64,000 nucleotides of DNA, taken from NCBI RefSeq assembly GCF_003316695.1, contig NZ_PDKB01000012.1, positions 24,810-88,809 of the forward strand, read 5' to 3'. This DNA comes from Aliarcobacter vitoriensis (GTDB taxonomy: Bacteria; Campylobacterota; Campylobacteria; Campylobacterales; Arcobacteraceae). Made by a program: the position numbers and the translations under genes. Numbering within the stretch: position 1 is the stretch's first letter; every line of letters starts with the position of its first letter. This document shows positions 42,095-50,440 of the stretch, piece by piece. Under the pieces are notes generated by a model. That model was not told the origin of the DNA and searched no databases. It saw nothing but the letters and a program-made list of their open reading frames with translations.

Positions 42095-44412
42095 TTAAAA
42101 CTTCAAAGTTACATTAAAAGCAACACTTTTAGGACTTTCTGATAACATATTACTAGCTGCCCAATAATCTTCACCAGTTATGTTTGTTGCATAAATTCTA
42201 AATGTTGTATCGTATCCATCTAGTTTTGTTTCATATCTAGCACCAAAATCAACTGTTGTATAAGCATCTAATTTTTCAGTATTTTCATCATCAACCCATT
42301 GAGTTCCAGTATAGTAAACTCCACCATTCAAAAAGATTTTTGGCTCTATTGGAAGTCTATACTCTGCATATATTTTTGCTTGAACTTTTGCAATATTTGT
42401 CGATTCTTTCCCTTCAAGTGCTTTATTTGTAGTTTTTTCTACTTTTGGACTTAGATAAGTAACACCACCCATCAAAGTTAAACTATCAGTTGGTTTTCCA
42501 GTGACTAAAACTTCAACTCCTTGATTTATTTGTTCACCATCTTCAGAAGTTTTTGTCATACCATTTGCAAGATTTTCAGTCATTCTATTCGCTTTTTCAA
42601 TTCTAAAAAGTGCAGTACTTAGTAATAAATCAGGATTTATAGAGTATTTTGCTCCAATTTCATATTGTTTACTAACTCTTGGGTCAAAAACTTTTCCATT
42701 ATTTACATCATTTGGATTCTTAACAACTGTACCATTTTCAAGTGATTCCATATAAGTAGCATAAGTTGTTAAATCTTTTATTGGTTTATATATAAGTGAT
42801 AAAGTTGGAGTAAATTTAGACTCATCATAGCTTCCACCCCATTTTGTCCATTGATTTACAGTGGCATAATTAAATCCAACCAATGCACTCCAATTTTCAT
42901 TAAAAGTAATATTATCTCCTAGAACAATATTCTTATTATTATATTTTTGACTTAAATCATTATCTGTGCTTAGTGAATTAGTTATATTCCAAGTCATTAA
43001 ATCATTAATATTTGTATAAGTATTGATATCCCAAGTACCAACTACATCACCACCTTTAACCTTTGCTTTTCCTAAAGAACCACCAAAAGTTAAATTATGA
43101 TGAATAGAACCTGTATCAAACTCTCCATCTAAATAAGTATAAGCACCATGATTTATAATTTTGTCTTTTCCCATATCCCAAAAATTTCTTGAGAAAGTTC
43201 CAGTATTAGAATCATATCTATTGATAAACCAATGTGCTACTCTATCGGCTTCTTTGTAGATATATGCAGATCTTAGTCTTAAATTATCACTAAAATTATA
43301 ATTTGCTTTTAGTTCAATTTTATCTGAATCTACATTATTGTAACTCCAATCTGGAGAATAAGATTTACTTGTATCAAAAGCTTTTGGCATTTTTCCTGTA
43401 ATAACCCATAAAGGAGTTACTCCATTCATATGAGATTCTCTATGTGAAGCATAAAGTTGTAGTTGTAAATCATCAGTTGGTTTATAATCAAATGATATAC
43501 CTACTAATTTTTCTTCATTTGAATTATTATCTTTTGCTGTATCACTATCTGTATATGAAGCATTTACTCTAACTGAAAGTTTGTCTGTGATATTTTGAGA
43601 AGTATCTATACTTGTATAATAGTTTTCACCACCATTATTTCCAATAGATACATTTGTAAAAGGCTTTATAGTAGGGTATTTTAAAGCATAGTTTATAGTT
43701 CCACCTACATTTCCTACACCATATAAAAATCCATTCAATCCACTTATGATTTCAACTCTTTCTACTTCTTTTAATCCAACTCCAAAATTTGATGAAGGTA
43801 TTGGAATACCGTCTATTAAAGCCGAACCAATGGCAAATCCTCTAATACTATTTCCTAATTCACCATTATATGAAGCATTTCCATTACTTTGTAAAACTGA
43901 AGTTTGTTTTGCAACTTGTCCCATATTATTTGTGATTGTATTTTCTATAAAGTCTTGTGGAATTATTGACATTGAATATGGAGTATCTTGAAGACTTAAA
44001 TTCACCCAAACTCCTAAAGTTTTTACATCTTCTACCAGATATCCTGAATCAGCAGAACCATTTTTATAATTTGTTCCAGAAACAGAAATTTCATCTAAAA
44101 CAGTAGTATTACCAAAGTTTTGATATTTTGGTTTTTCTATTATATATATTACACCATCTTCTTGAATAGCTTTGAGATTATGTTCTTCTAGTACACTATT
44201 TAGATTACTTAATACCGTACCCCCCCCCCGAAACCTAACTTTTGCGAATCTACTATTTTATTCTTCAAATCTTTTGATTTTGAAATATATGTTACATTAT
44301 ATTTCTTTACTATATTCTCTACTGCTTCTTGCAAACTTATCTCTTTTGCATTTGCAAAAGAACTTCCTAACATCAACGATGTTACAACTGACATGAAAAC
44401 TTTGTTTTTCAT
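42095..44412 (-). pseudogene. Phase-variable TonB-dependent receptor with STN domain, in the OFF frame
   Basis: The start at 44412 opens a signal peptide and STN domain (EISLQEAVENIVKKYNVTYI) but stops after 67 residues (44209) because of a ten-base G tract. The rest of the receptor is open in another frame and continues without stops from the tract to 42095. It contains the end of the STN domain, a plug (SLQDTPYSMSIIPQDFIENT) and a barrel ending in FNVTLKF. With 11 or 8 Gs the frames join into one protein of about 772 (11 G) or 771 (8 G) residues. The intact distal frame argues for a reversible contingency switch rather than decay. It is a paralogue of the neighbouring receptor. No FecI/FecR partners for the STN domain lie nearby. 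Confidence 0.88.
44220..44229 (-). repeat. Poly-G(10) phase-variation tract
   Basis: Ten consecutive C on the + strand (G in the mRNA), the only long G/C homopolymer I noticed in this AT-rich window. It lies in frame within the STN-domain codons of the TonB receptor. G10 gives a stop four codons later and G9 gives a stop after five; G8 or G11 reads through. Confidence 0.93.
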
Positions 44413-44561
44413 CTTAAATCCTTTGTATTAATTTTGAGAATTTGTTTCTCTATATAGTAAGACGATTTAAATGAAAAAAATGGACAATTTTTACAAAAGA
44501 ATTTTGAAATTTGTTAGTTCGAGTTACTTTTAGTAACAAAAATAGATGAAATTAGTTATTT

Positions 44562-44951
44562 TTATTTTATACTTTTTTTTAGATTTTCTAATATTTTGAT
44601 TAATTCATTTTTATCATTTAATAACTCTTTTATCAAAATATCTTTTTCATCTTGAAAATCATCAATATTTTTTTGTTCTAAAATCTTTCCTAAATGAAAT
44701 CTAAAGATGGATTTGTCTTTTATATATTCTATATTTAAACATTCAACTATGATTTTTGGTTTATCTTCACCTAAACCATTTACCAAAATCAAATTTTCAC
44801 TCTTTTTGATATCAAAGAAAATAGAATCATCAATAATCTTTGGAATTAAAATTTCTTTTTTCCAATAATTTGTAGCTTCTTTTTCCAAAATAGTTATTTT
44901 TTTTAATAATATATCTTCAAATAACTCTTTTTTTATTGAAAATTTATACAC
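44562..44951 (-). CDS. Hypothetical protein
   Basis: 129 residues, not recognised. No signal peptide or membrane helix. The N-terminus (KKELFEDILLKKITILEKEA) vaguely recalls the opening of ASCH-type domains and the C-terminus is a charged helix (DEKDILIKELLNDKNELIKI). It is flanked by a divergent NlpC/P60 gene and the phase-variable receptor. The name should stay hypothetical. Confidence 0.65.
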   Translation of the reverse strand: MYKFSIKKELFEDILLKKITILEKEATNYWKKEILIPKIIDDSIFFDIKKSENLILVNGLGEDKPKIIVECLNIEYIKDKSIFRFHLGKILEQKNIDDFQDEKDILIKELLNDKNELIKILENLKKSIK

Positions 44952-45034
44952 AAATATTAACCTTTAATAAGAAATAGTTTAGAGATTCCAAAATTCAATT
45001 ATAAAATGTTACAATCAAATAAAAAAGGAGAATT

Positions 45035-46324
45035 ATGACTAATTATTTCAAAAATATTATCCTAATTTTAGCAACATCTTTGTTATTTATTGCTTGTAGT
45101 ACAAAAGACAAAATACAACAACCAACTATCATAGAAGCAAAACAAGATGAAATATTACAACTATCAAATCTTGTAAATGACTTGCATTTTAATCAAGAAG
45201 AAAATACAAATGAGTTTTTTACAAAGTTCTTTAAACCTTGGAAACAAACAAAACTATCATATCCTAAAAATGAAGCTATGTGGGGTTTGTCTTATAGAAA
45301 TAAACAAGTATATTTAGAAAATCATCGCCTTGCAACAAAAGAGTGGTTTGACAAACAAATAGATAATACAAATTTTGAACAATACAATTTAGAAGTAAAA
45401 AAAGCTATATCTTTAAAAAATACAAATGTAAGAGTAATACCTACAAACTCTCCAATGTTTTACAACCCTCTTCTTCCAGGTGAAGGTTTTCCATTTGATT
45501 ACAATCAAAACTCTCTTTTAAAAATAAATACTCCTATAATAGTTTCTCATTTATCAAAAGATAGAGCTTGGGCTTACATAGAATCTCACTTTGTAGGTGG
45601 ATGGGTAGAGATAAATAGTATTGCTTTTGTAGATGAAAACTTTATTCAAGAGTTTGAAAAATCAAACTTCTTTATAAGTATAAAAGAAAAATTTCCTATT
45701 TATGAAAATAGTTTTAGAGAATATATCAAAGTAGGCACAATATTCCCTAAAAAAGAGAATTCATTTATCATTGCAAAAGCTGATGAAAAACAAAATGCAG
45801 TAATATCTTATATAAATTTAAATCCAAATGAAGTAGAACAAATGCCTTTAAAATACACTTCAGAAAATAGAACTAGAATTTTAAAAGAGTTTTTAAATGA
45901 ACCTTATGGTTGGGGTGGATTACTAAATAATAGAGATTGCTCTAGTTTTACTCAAGATTACTTTAGTGTGTTTGGAAAATATCTTAATAGAAACTCTAAA
46001 GCTCAAACAATAAATGGAAAATATCTTGATATGTCAAACCTTACTTTAGAAGAAAAAAAAGAGTTTATAAAACAAAATGGTGTTCCTTTTTCAACTTTGG
46101 TTTATCTCAAAGGACATATTATGTTGTATATTGGAATAAAAGACAATGAACCTTTAGTTGTGCATAATATTTGGAGTGTAAGAATGAAAGACAATAACAA
46201 TAAAGAATTTAGACACATTATAGGAAAAGCAACTATTACAACACTAGAACCAGCAAAAGAGATAGAAGGATTTACAGAAGATAGCAATATCCTAAAAAGA
46301 GTGTTGGGTATAACTATTCTTTAA
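45035..46324 (+). CDS. NlpC/P60-family SH3-domain lipoprotein, probable cell-wall peptidase
   Basis: 429 residues. A lipoprotein signal ends in IAC (LLFIACSTKD). After an N-terminal NLPC_P60-associated region and SH3-like segments (DRAWAYIESHFVGGWVEINS) comes the peptidase domain. Its catalytic Cys is in NNRDCSSFTQDYF, and the likely His residues lie in KGHIMLYIG and VVHNIW. Such enzymes cut gamma-D-Glu-diaminopimelate-type bonds in peptidoglycan stem peptides. AAAAGGAG precedes the ATG. The stop lies inside a hairpin shared with the convergent ftsL-like gene. Confidence 0.85.
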   Translation: MTNYFKNIILILATSLLFIACSTKDKIQQPTIIEAKQDEILQLSNLVNDLHFNQEENTNEFFTKFFKPWKQTKLSYPKNEAMWGLSYRNKQVYLENHRLATKEWFDKQIDNTNFEQYNLEVKKAISLKNTNVRVIPTNSPMFYNPLLPGEGFPFDYNQNSLLKINTPIIVSHLSKDRAWAYIESHFVGGWVEINSIAFVDENFIQEFEKSNFFISIKEKFPIYENSFREYIKVGTIFPKKENSFIIAKADEKQNAVISYINLNPNEVEQMPLKYTSENRTRILKEFLNEPYGWGGLLNNRDCSSFTQDYFSVFGKYLNRNSKAQTINGKYLDMSNLTLEEKKEFIKQNGVPFSTLVYLKGHIMLYIGIKDNEPLVVHNIWSVRMKDNNNKEFRHIIGKATITTLEPAKEIEGFTEDSNILKRVLGITIL

Positions 46325-46348
46325 TTAGAGCTTATTTTTGCTCTAATT
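46323..46348. terminator. Bidirectional terminator between NlpC/P60 and ftsL-like genes
   Basis: AATTAGAGC / GCTCTAATT arms with an 8-base T-rich loop; it overlaps the ends of both convergent genes. Confidence 0.65.
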
Positions 46349-46592
46349 GTATCAAAGGATTGAAAAGTAAAGAATCTATAACTTGATTTTTAAATTTCAT
46401 ATCCTCTAACTGTTTTGAAAGAAAAGTATTCTCTTCATTTAATGAAATATAGTGAGAGTATAGTCTGTTTATATCCTTACTTGTATAATAGATATTATTA
46501 CTTACATAAATCTTTGGAATATACATAAAAAGCCCTACAAATAGTATTATTAAAACAAATGTTAATGAATTTTTTGCATTTAAACTAAACAA
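46332..46592 (-). CDS. ftsL: FtsL-like small division protein
   Basis: 86 residues. One membrane helix (SLTFVLIILFVGLFMYIP), then a short periplasmic coiled coil (NRLYSHYISLNEENTFLSKQ). FtsL sequences diverge strongly, so the call rests on topology and position. The gene overlaps the 3' end of rsmH by 8 bp, the conserved rsmH-ftsL order. It would act with FtsB/FtsQ at the division septum. Confidence 0.72.
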   Translation of the reverse strand: MFSLNAKNSLTFVLIILFVGLFMYIPKIYVSNNIYYTSKDINRLYSHYISLNEENTFLSKQLEDMKFKNQVIDSLLFNPLIQLEQK

Positions 46593-47487
46593 ATCTAAAA
46601 ATCCTTAATTTTGAACTTCTACTTCTTGGATTTTGTTTTATCTCAAAATCTGTTGCAATTATAGGTTTTTTTGTAATAATCTTTCCTAAAGCATGATTAT
46701 TTCCGCACTCACATCTAAATACATTTGGTGGACAAATACAGCTTTGACTCCATTTTTTAAAGTAATTTTTCACAATTCTATCTTCAAGTGAGTGAAAAGA
46801 TATTATAGCAACTATACAATCTTTAAATTTTGCTTCTTCAAGTGATTTAAAAAGTCTTTCTAAAACTCCTAATTCATCATTTACTTCTATTCTTATTGCT
46901 TGGAAAATCAAAGTTGCTGGATGTATCTTTCCTTTTGAAAGCTTTTTATAAAAAAATTCAGCTAACTCTTTTGAACTATAAAATGGACGATTTTCAACTA
47001 TCAAAGAAGCAACTTTTTTATACTCTCTAACTTCTCCATACTCTTTTAATATTTTTTCTAATTCTATTTGAGAATAAGTATTTACCACTGTTGCAGCATC
47101 TAAACTTTTAGTTTGGTCCATTCTCATATCTAAAGTTTGACTATTAAAACCAAACCCTCTTTCTTCTTTATCGAGTTGCAAAGATGAAACTCCAATATCA
47201 GCTAAAATACCTTTTATAGGATAATCTTTGAATTTTTCAATAACATTTTCAAAATTTCCTTTATTAAAAACAACCCTATTTTCAAACTCTTTTAATCTAT
47301 TTTGGGAAAAAGATAAAGCCTCATCATCTTGATCATTGCAAATTAGTCTAATATCTTTATTTTGTTTTAATAAACCACTACTATGCCCAGCAAATCCTGT
47401 TGTACAATCAATAATATAACCAGATTTTATATCTTTAAAACTATTCAAAACTTCATCATATAAAACTGGAATATGAGGGATTTGCAT
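46585..47487 (-). CDS. rsmH: 16S rRNA (cytosine(1402)-N4)-methyltransferase RsmH
   Basis: 300 residues, normal length. It methylates N4 of C1402 in the ribosomal P site using SAM. The sequence has HIPVLYDEVL at the N-terminus, CTTGFAGHSSGLL (SAM loop), LADIGVSSLQLD, RGFGFNSQTLDMRMD, IFQAIRIEVNDELG and ISFHSLEDRIVKNYF, all family hallmarks, plus a C-terminal CICPPNVFRCECG cysteine segment. The start lies about 57 bp from the divergent aldolase-like gene. Confidence 0.97.
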   Translation of the reverse strand: MQIPHIPVLYDEVLNSFKDIKSGYIIDCTTGFAGHSSGLLKQNKDIRLICNDQDDEALSFSQNRLKEFENRVVFNKGNFENVIEKFKDYPIKGILADIGVSSLQLDKEERGFGFNSQTLDMRMDQTKSLDAATVVNTYSQIELEKILKEYGEVREYKKVASLIVENRPFYSSKELAEFFYKKLSKGKIHPATLIFQAIRIEVNDELGVLERLFKSLEEAKFKDCIVAIISFHSLEDRIVKNYFKKWSQSCICPPNVFRCECGNNHALGKIITKKPIIATDFEIKQNPRSRSSKLRIFRFV

Positions 47488-47543
47488 AAACTATCCTTTT
47501 ATTTAAAGTCGTTATAATAGCGAAAATTTATTTAAGGCTTAAA

Positions 47544-48122
47544 ATGATAAACCAAGATACAGTAAAACTACTTTCCGAACTGTCTTTATCTATGTTTACA
47601 AAAAACTTTTTTGGAATTTATCAAGGTGCAATTTCAGCAAAACTTGATCACGAACATTTTATGATAAATACAAGAGATGCGGTATTTGATAGGCTTGACG
47701 AACAATCATTTTCTACATTAAATATGAATAACCAAGATTATAGATGGAATATTGCAAGTGTAGATGCTCATATTCACTCTTCAATATATACAAATATTCA
47801 CGAAGCAAAATATGTAGCTTTTGGAATGCCAATATATACAACTGCATATACATTGGTACATGAAAAAATAGTATTTGAAGATTATTTAGGAAAAACAAAA
47901 TTTGGTGAAATTCCAATATATGATGCTGGTGATTTTTCTACTTGGGGGAAAAGAAGTGCCTTAGAGATAACAAAACATATAAAAAATACAGAACATAATC
48001 TTCTAATTATTAAAGGTGTTGGAACATATATTTACGATAGAGATATTCATCAACTTGTGAAGAAAATAGCAATTTTGGAGAATTCTTGTAGGCTTTTAAG
48101 TATAAAATCAACTTTTAAATAA
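47544..48122 (+). CDS. Class II aldolase/adducin-like protein
   Basis: 192 residues with the class II aldolase fold pattern: an N-terminal SELSLSMFTKNFFGIYQGAI segment and the zinc-ligand pair HIH in SVDAHIHSSIY. The third zinc-ligand region, usually an NHG-type motif, reads IIKGVGTYIYD with no histidine at the expected place. Metal binding and catalysis are therefore uncertain. It stands alone between rsmH and hup. Confidence 0.72.
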   Translation: MINQDTVKLLSELSLSMFTKNFFGIYQGAISAKLDHEHFMINTRDAVFDRLDEQSFSTLNMNNQDYRWNIASVDAHIHSSIYTNIHEAKYVAFGMPIYTTAYTLVHEKIVFEDYLGKTKFGEIPIYDAGDFSTWGKRSALEITKHIKNTEHNLLIIKGVGTYIYDRDIHQLVKKIAILENSCRLLSIKSTFK

Positions 48123-48223
48123 GAAAATTATAAAATTTTTTGTTTTAGTTGTATATTTTTTAGCTAAATTAAAGTTTAATTAGATTAAAGTTTTCTCAAT
48201 TTATTTTATATGAGGAGTTATCC

Positions 48224-48499
48224 ATGAACAAGGCTGAATTTATTGATGCAGTTGCTGCAAAAGCAGGTTTATCTAAAAAAGATGCAAAAGGTGCAGTTGA
48301 TGCTGTATTAGAAACTATTACTGAAGCTTTAGTTAAAAAAGATTCTGTAAGTTTTATAGGATTTGGTACATTTGCTACAGCTGAAAGAGCTGCTAGAGTT
48401 GCAAAAGTTCCAGGAACAGATAAAACTGTAAATGTACCTGCTACAACTGTTGCTAAATTCAAAGTTGGAAAAGCTTTAAAAGAAGCTGTTGCTAAATAA
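48224..48499 (+). CDS. hup: HU-type DNA-binding protein
   Basis: 91 residues. A nucleoid protein that bends DNA as a dimer. MNKAEFIDAVAAKAGLSKKD and FIGFGTFATAERAARV are typical; the beta-arm carries PGTDKTVNVPA where most HUs have NPxTG. A GAGGAG ribosome-binding site precedes the ATG. It lies just upstream of the split tRNA-Leu, so the island begins right after its terminator. Confidence 0.95.
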   Translation: MNKAEFIDAVAAKAGLSKKDAKGAVDAVLETITEALVKKDSVSFIGFGTFATAERAARVAKVPGTDKTVNVPATTVAKFKVGKALKEAVAK

Positions 48500-48517
48500 T
48501 CTTAGTTTGATTTAATT

Positions 48518-48547
48518 AAAAGAGTTTATCTTAAGATAAACTCTTTT
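48518..48547 (+). terminator. Strong terminator after hup
   Basis: A perfect 30-bp palindrome (AAAAGAGTTTATCTT and its complement) followed by T residues, ending 5 bp before the tRNA-Leu 5' fragment. Confidence 0.9.
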
Positions 48548-48552
48548 TTTGT

Positions 48553-48593
48553 GCCGCTGTGGTGAAATTGGTAGACACAAGGGATTCAAAATC
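48553..48593 (+). pseudogene. tRNA-Leu(CAA) 5' half, interrupted in the anticodon loop
   Basis: The first 41 bases of a tRNA-Leu: acceptor strand GCCGCTG, D-arm, anticodon stem AGGGA and loop TTCAAAA (anticodon CAA). The sequence then departs abruptly from tRNA. The missing 3' half is at 61885-61928: GCCGCTG pairs with TAGCGGT there, and AGGGA with TCCCT. This marks the left junction of the island. Confidence 0.9.
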
Positions 48594-48638
48594 TGATGTC
48601 TAAACACTTTAGAAGTTCGTTATTATTGGACTTTAAAA

Positions 48639-48669
48639 AAGTTAAGTACATATTTTAGGTACATAACTT
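48639..48669. repeat. Imperfect inverted repeat near the left junction
   Basis: AAGTTAAGTAC and GTACATAACTT, complementary at 10 of 11 positions around a 9-base spacer. It lies upstream of the internal tRNA-Leu and may be a recombinase arm site or part of the tRNA promoter region. Confidence 0.45.
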
Positions 48670-48738
48670 AATTTTTATATTTTGTTAAAAAACAAATGGC
48701 TCTGTGGCGGAATTGGTAGACGCGTACGATTCAAAATC
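48659..48738 (+). repeat. Left copy of an 80-bp direct repeat (tRNA leader plus 5' half)
   Basis: 39 bp of leader plus the first 41 bases of the intact tRNA-Leu. A diverged copy occupies 61804-61884. The tRNA parts differ at 2 of 41 positions, the leaders at more. Confidence 0.75.
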
Positions 48739-48781
48739 GTATTCCACTGGAGTGTCGGTTCGATTCCGACCAGGGCTACCA
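48698..48781 (+). tRNA. tRNA-Leu(CAA), intact, carried inside the island
   Basis: 84 bases including the encoded CCA. Acceptor GGCTCTG pairs with CAGGGCT, anticodon stem TACGA with TCGTA, loop TTCAAAA gives CAA; the long variable arm and T-arm (GTCGGTTCGATTCCGAC) are complete. It has the same anticodon as the host gene split by the island, so it can replace that function. Confidence 0.95.
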
Positions 48782-48798
48782 CTTTTATAAAACTTTTC

Positions 48799-49779
48799 TT
48801 AAATTATATTTATCTCTTTTTCCAAGTTTTCTAAAATATAAATTATCTCGTTAAATGTAAGTTTTTTATCAAAAATCATATTTTGCATAGCCTTATAATC
48901 TTTTTCCAAAGTATCAAGTCTAAATTTTGGAGGTAAAAGTTTAAACGTTCCTTTTTTTGCTTCTTCATATTTCGCCCAATTTCTTGGATAAAATTTTTGT
49001 TTAAACTCAACAACATTTGTTAACAAATCTAAATCATTTAATGCTTCATCTTTAACTTTATTTTGAGCCATCATTGCTAAATCATAATAGTGTCTTGAAT
49101 ATCTTATAGGTATTGTAGAATCAACTGGTCTATTAGCTTCATGATGTAATATAGTTGCTTTTTCCCAAAATGTTCTTTTAGCAACTATTGTATTTATATT
49201 ACAAGTTGGCTTTTCAAAAACTTGTGGAAATTTAATCGCAGCAAAAGATGATATTTCAAAACTATCACTTGGTAACCAAGAAGCTAAAGGTCCAATTTCA
49301 AGCAAGATTTCAGGTCTTAAATAAGTATCATCAAAAGCATTTGGGTAATTAACATTTATTGAAAATTCATCTTCAGATATATTACAACTACATAATGGAG
49401 ATAAATTTTGTGAAATTATTGGTAACAATATATCTTTTATGTAAATTTTTGCATTTTCATTTATTTGTTCATTAAACCTAGTTTGTTTATTCTTTGATGC
49501 TTGTTCATCTAATGGATTTTCTTTTGATACTAATCTCCAATCTAAAATTAAATCTATATCTTCTGAAAATCTTCCTATCAGATTAAATACTTTTGAAAGG
49601 CTTGTTCCACCTTTGAACATTAATATTTTATTTAATCTATCATCACTAAATATTTTATCTAAAGTCCAAACAACCCAAAAATCTTTTTCAACAATAGCAT
49701 TTGTTGTCTTCATCAAAGTTGCTGTTTCACTAAAAAGTTCAGCTCTTTTTTGTTTAGTTAAATTTGCTATATTATTCAT
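48799..49779 (-). CDS. abiEii: AbiEii/AbiGii-type nucleotidyltransferase toxin
   Basis: 326 residues. The nucleotidyltransferase motif KGGTSLSKVF followed by SEDIDLIL gives the GS...DxD active-site arrangement of AbiEii toxins, which block growth by nucleotidyl transfer, with tRNA acceptor ends as targets in characterised members. The later conserved segment RTFWEKATILHHEANRP is the other AbiEii hallmark. It overlaps the antitoxin gene by 4 bp and is the last gene of the island operon, 17 bp from the intact tRNA-Leu. Confidence 0.88.
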   Translation of the reverse strand: MNNIANLTKQKRAELFSETATLMKTTNAIVEKDFWVVWTLDKIFSDDRLNKILMFKGGTSLSKVFNLIGRFSEDIDLILDWRLVSKENPLDEQASKNKQTRFNEQINENAKIYIKDILLPIISQNLSPLCSCNISEDEFSINVNYPNAFDDTYLRPEILLEIGPLASWLPSDSFEISSFAAIKFPQVFEKPTCNINTIVAKRTFWEKATILHHEANRPVDSTIPIRYSRHYYDLAMMAQNKVKDEALNDLDLLTNVVEFKQKFYPRNWAKYEEAKKGTFKLLPPKFRLDTLEKDYKAMQNMIFDKKLTFNEIIYILENLEKEINII

Positions 49780-50387
49780 TTTTTATTATCTTTACATATT
49801 TGTTTTATTGCTTCATATATCCAAACCGTTGAAGTTTTTGTATCATTTAAAATTTTATCATACATTTTAAAATCAATTTGATTTCTTATTTTTTCTATTA
49901 TTTCATTTGTAATATGCTCTTTGCCTAAAGTTTTTAAAGCTTGAACAATCAAAGAACTTTCTTTATATTTAAAACCTATATCTTTTAAAGGAGCTTTTTT
50001 AAACTCTATTTCCATATTATTAAACAATTTATAACTTCTATTTGTACCATTACTAAGATATATATATTTTGCTTGAATTTGAGTAGATAAATCTAATATA
50101 TTTAAAGCAGTATCTCCTGAAACTTCTATTTTCCAATTAAATTTTCTAGCATATGCACGAGCTACTTCATCTATATCAGGATTTAACTCTTTTTTTAAAA
50201 ACTCACTATATTTGGGATAATCATATATTCCTCTTGCTACTCTTCTAATTTTTTTATCTTTTGTTAAATCTGATAAAATATTGTCTATTTGTTGTCTATC
50301 AAATCTTTTTATTAAATCAACAGATGAAAAAGCCCACCCCTTTCCATGTCCAGATATAAAATAAAATACCATATTATAGAGTTTCAT
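49776..50387 (-). CDS. abiEi: AbiEi-like antitoxin (DUF6088 type)
   Basis: 203 residues. An N-terminal winged helix (WAFSSVDLIKRFDRQQIDNI, then RRVARGIYDYP) is followed by an AbiEi-type C-terminal domain (VSGDTALNILDLSTQ, YLSNGTNRSYKL). Proteins of this kind bind their own promoter and neutralise the AbiEii partner encoded directly downstream with a 4-bp overlap. The gene starts 54 bp after the DUF2779 nuclease gene, so it may have its own autoregulated promoter. Confidence 0.83.
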   Translation of the reverse strand: MKLYNMVFYFISGHGKGWAFSSVDLIKRFDRQQIDNILSDLTKDKKIRRVARGIYDYPKYSEFLKKELNPDIDEVARAYARKFNWKIEVSGDTALNILDLSTQIQAKYIYLSNGTNRSYKLFNNMEIEFKKAPLKDIGFKYKESSLIVQALKTLGKEHITNEIIEKIRNQIDFKMYDKILNDTKTSTVWIYEAIKQICKDNKK

Positions 50388-50440
50388 TAAATCAAACCTT
50401 TTAAATATTTTCTAGAAAAAAGTATATCTTTTTCTAGATT

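Noticed and set aside
48523..48780. tRNA array downstream of hup as ordinary tandem host tRNAs
   Set aside because: The first copy lacks its 3' half locally and that exact half is found 13 kb away, which shows an insertion rather than an intact array.
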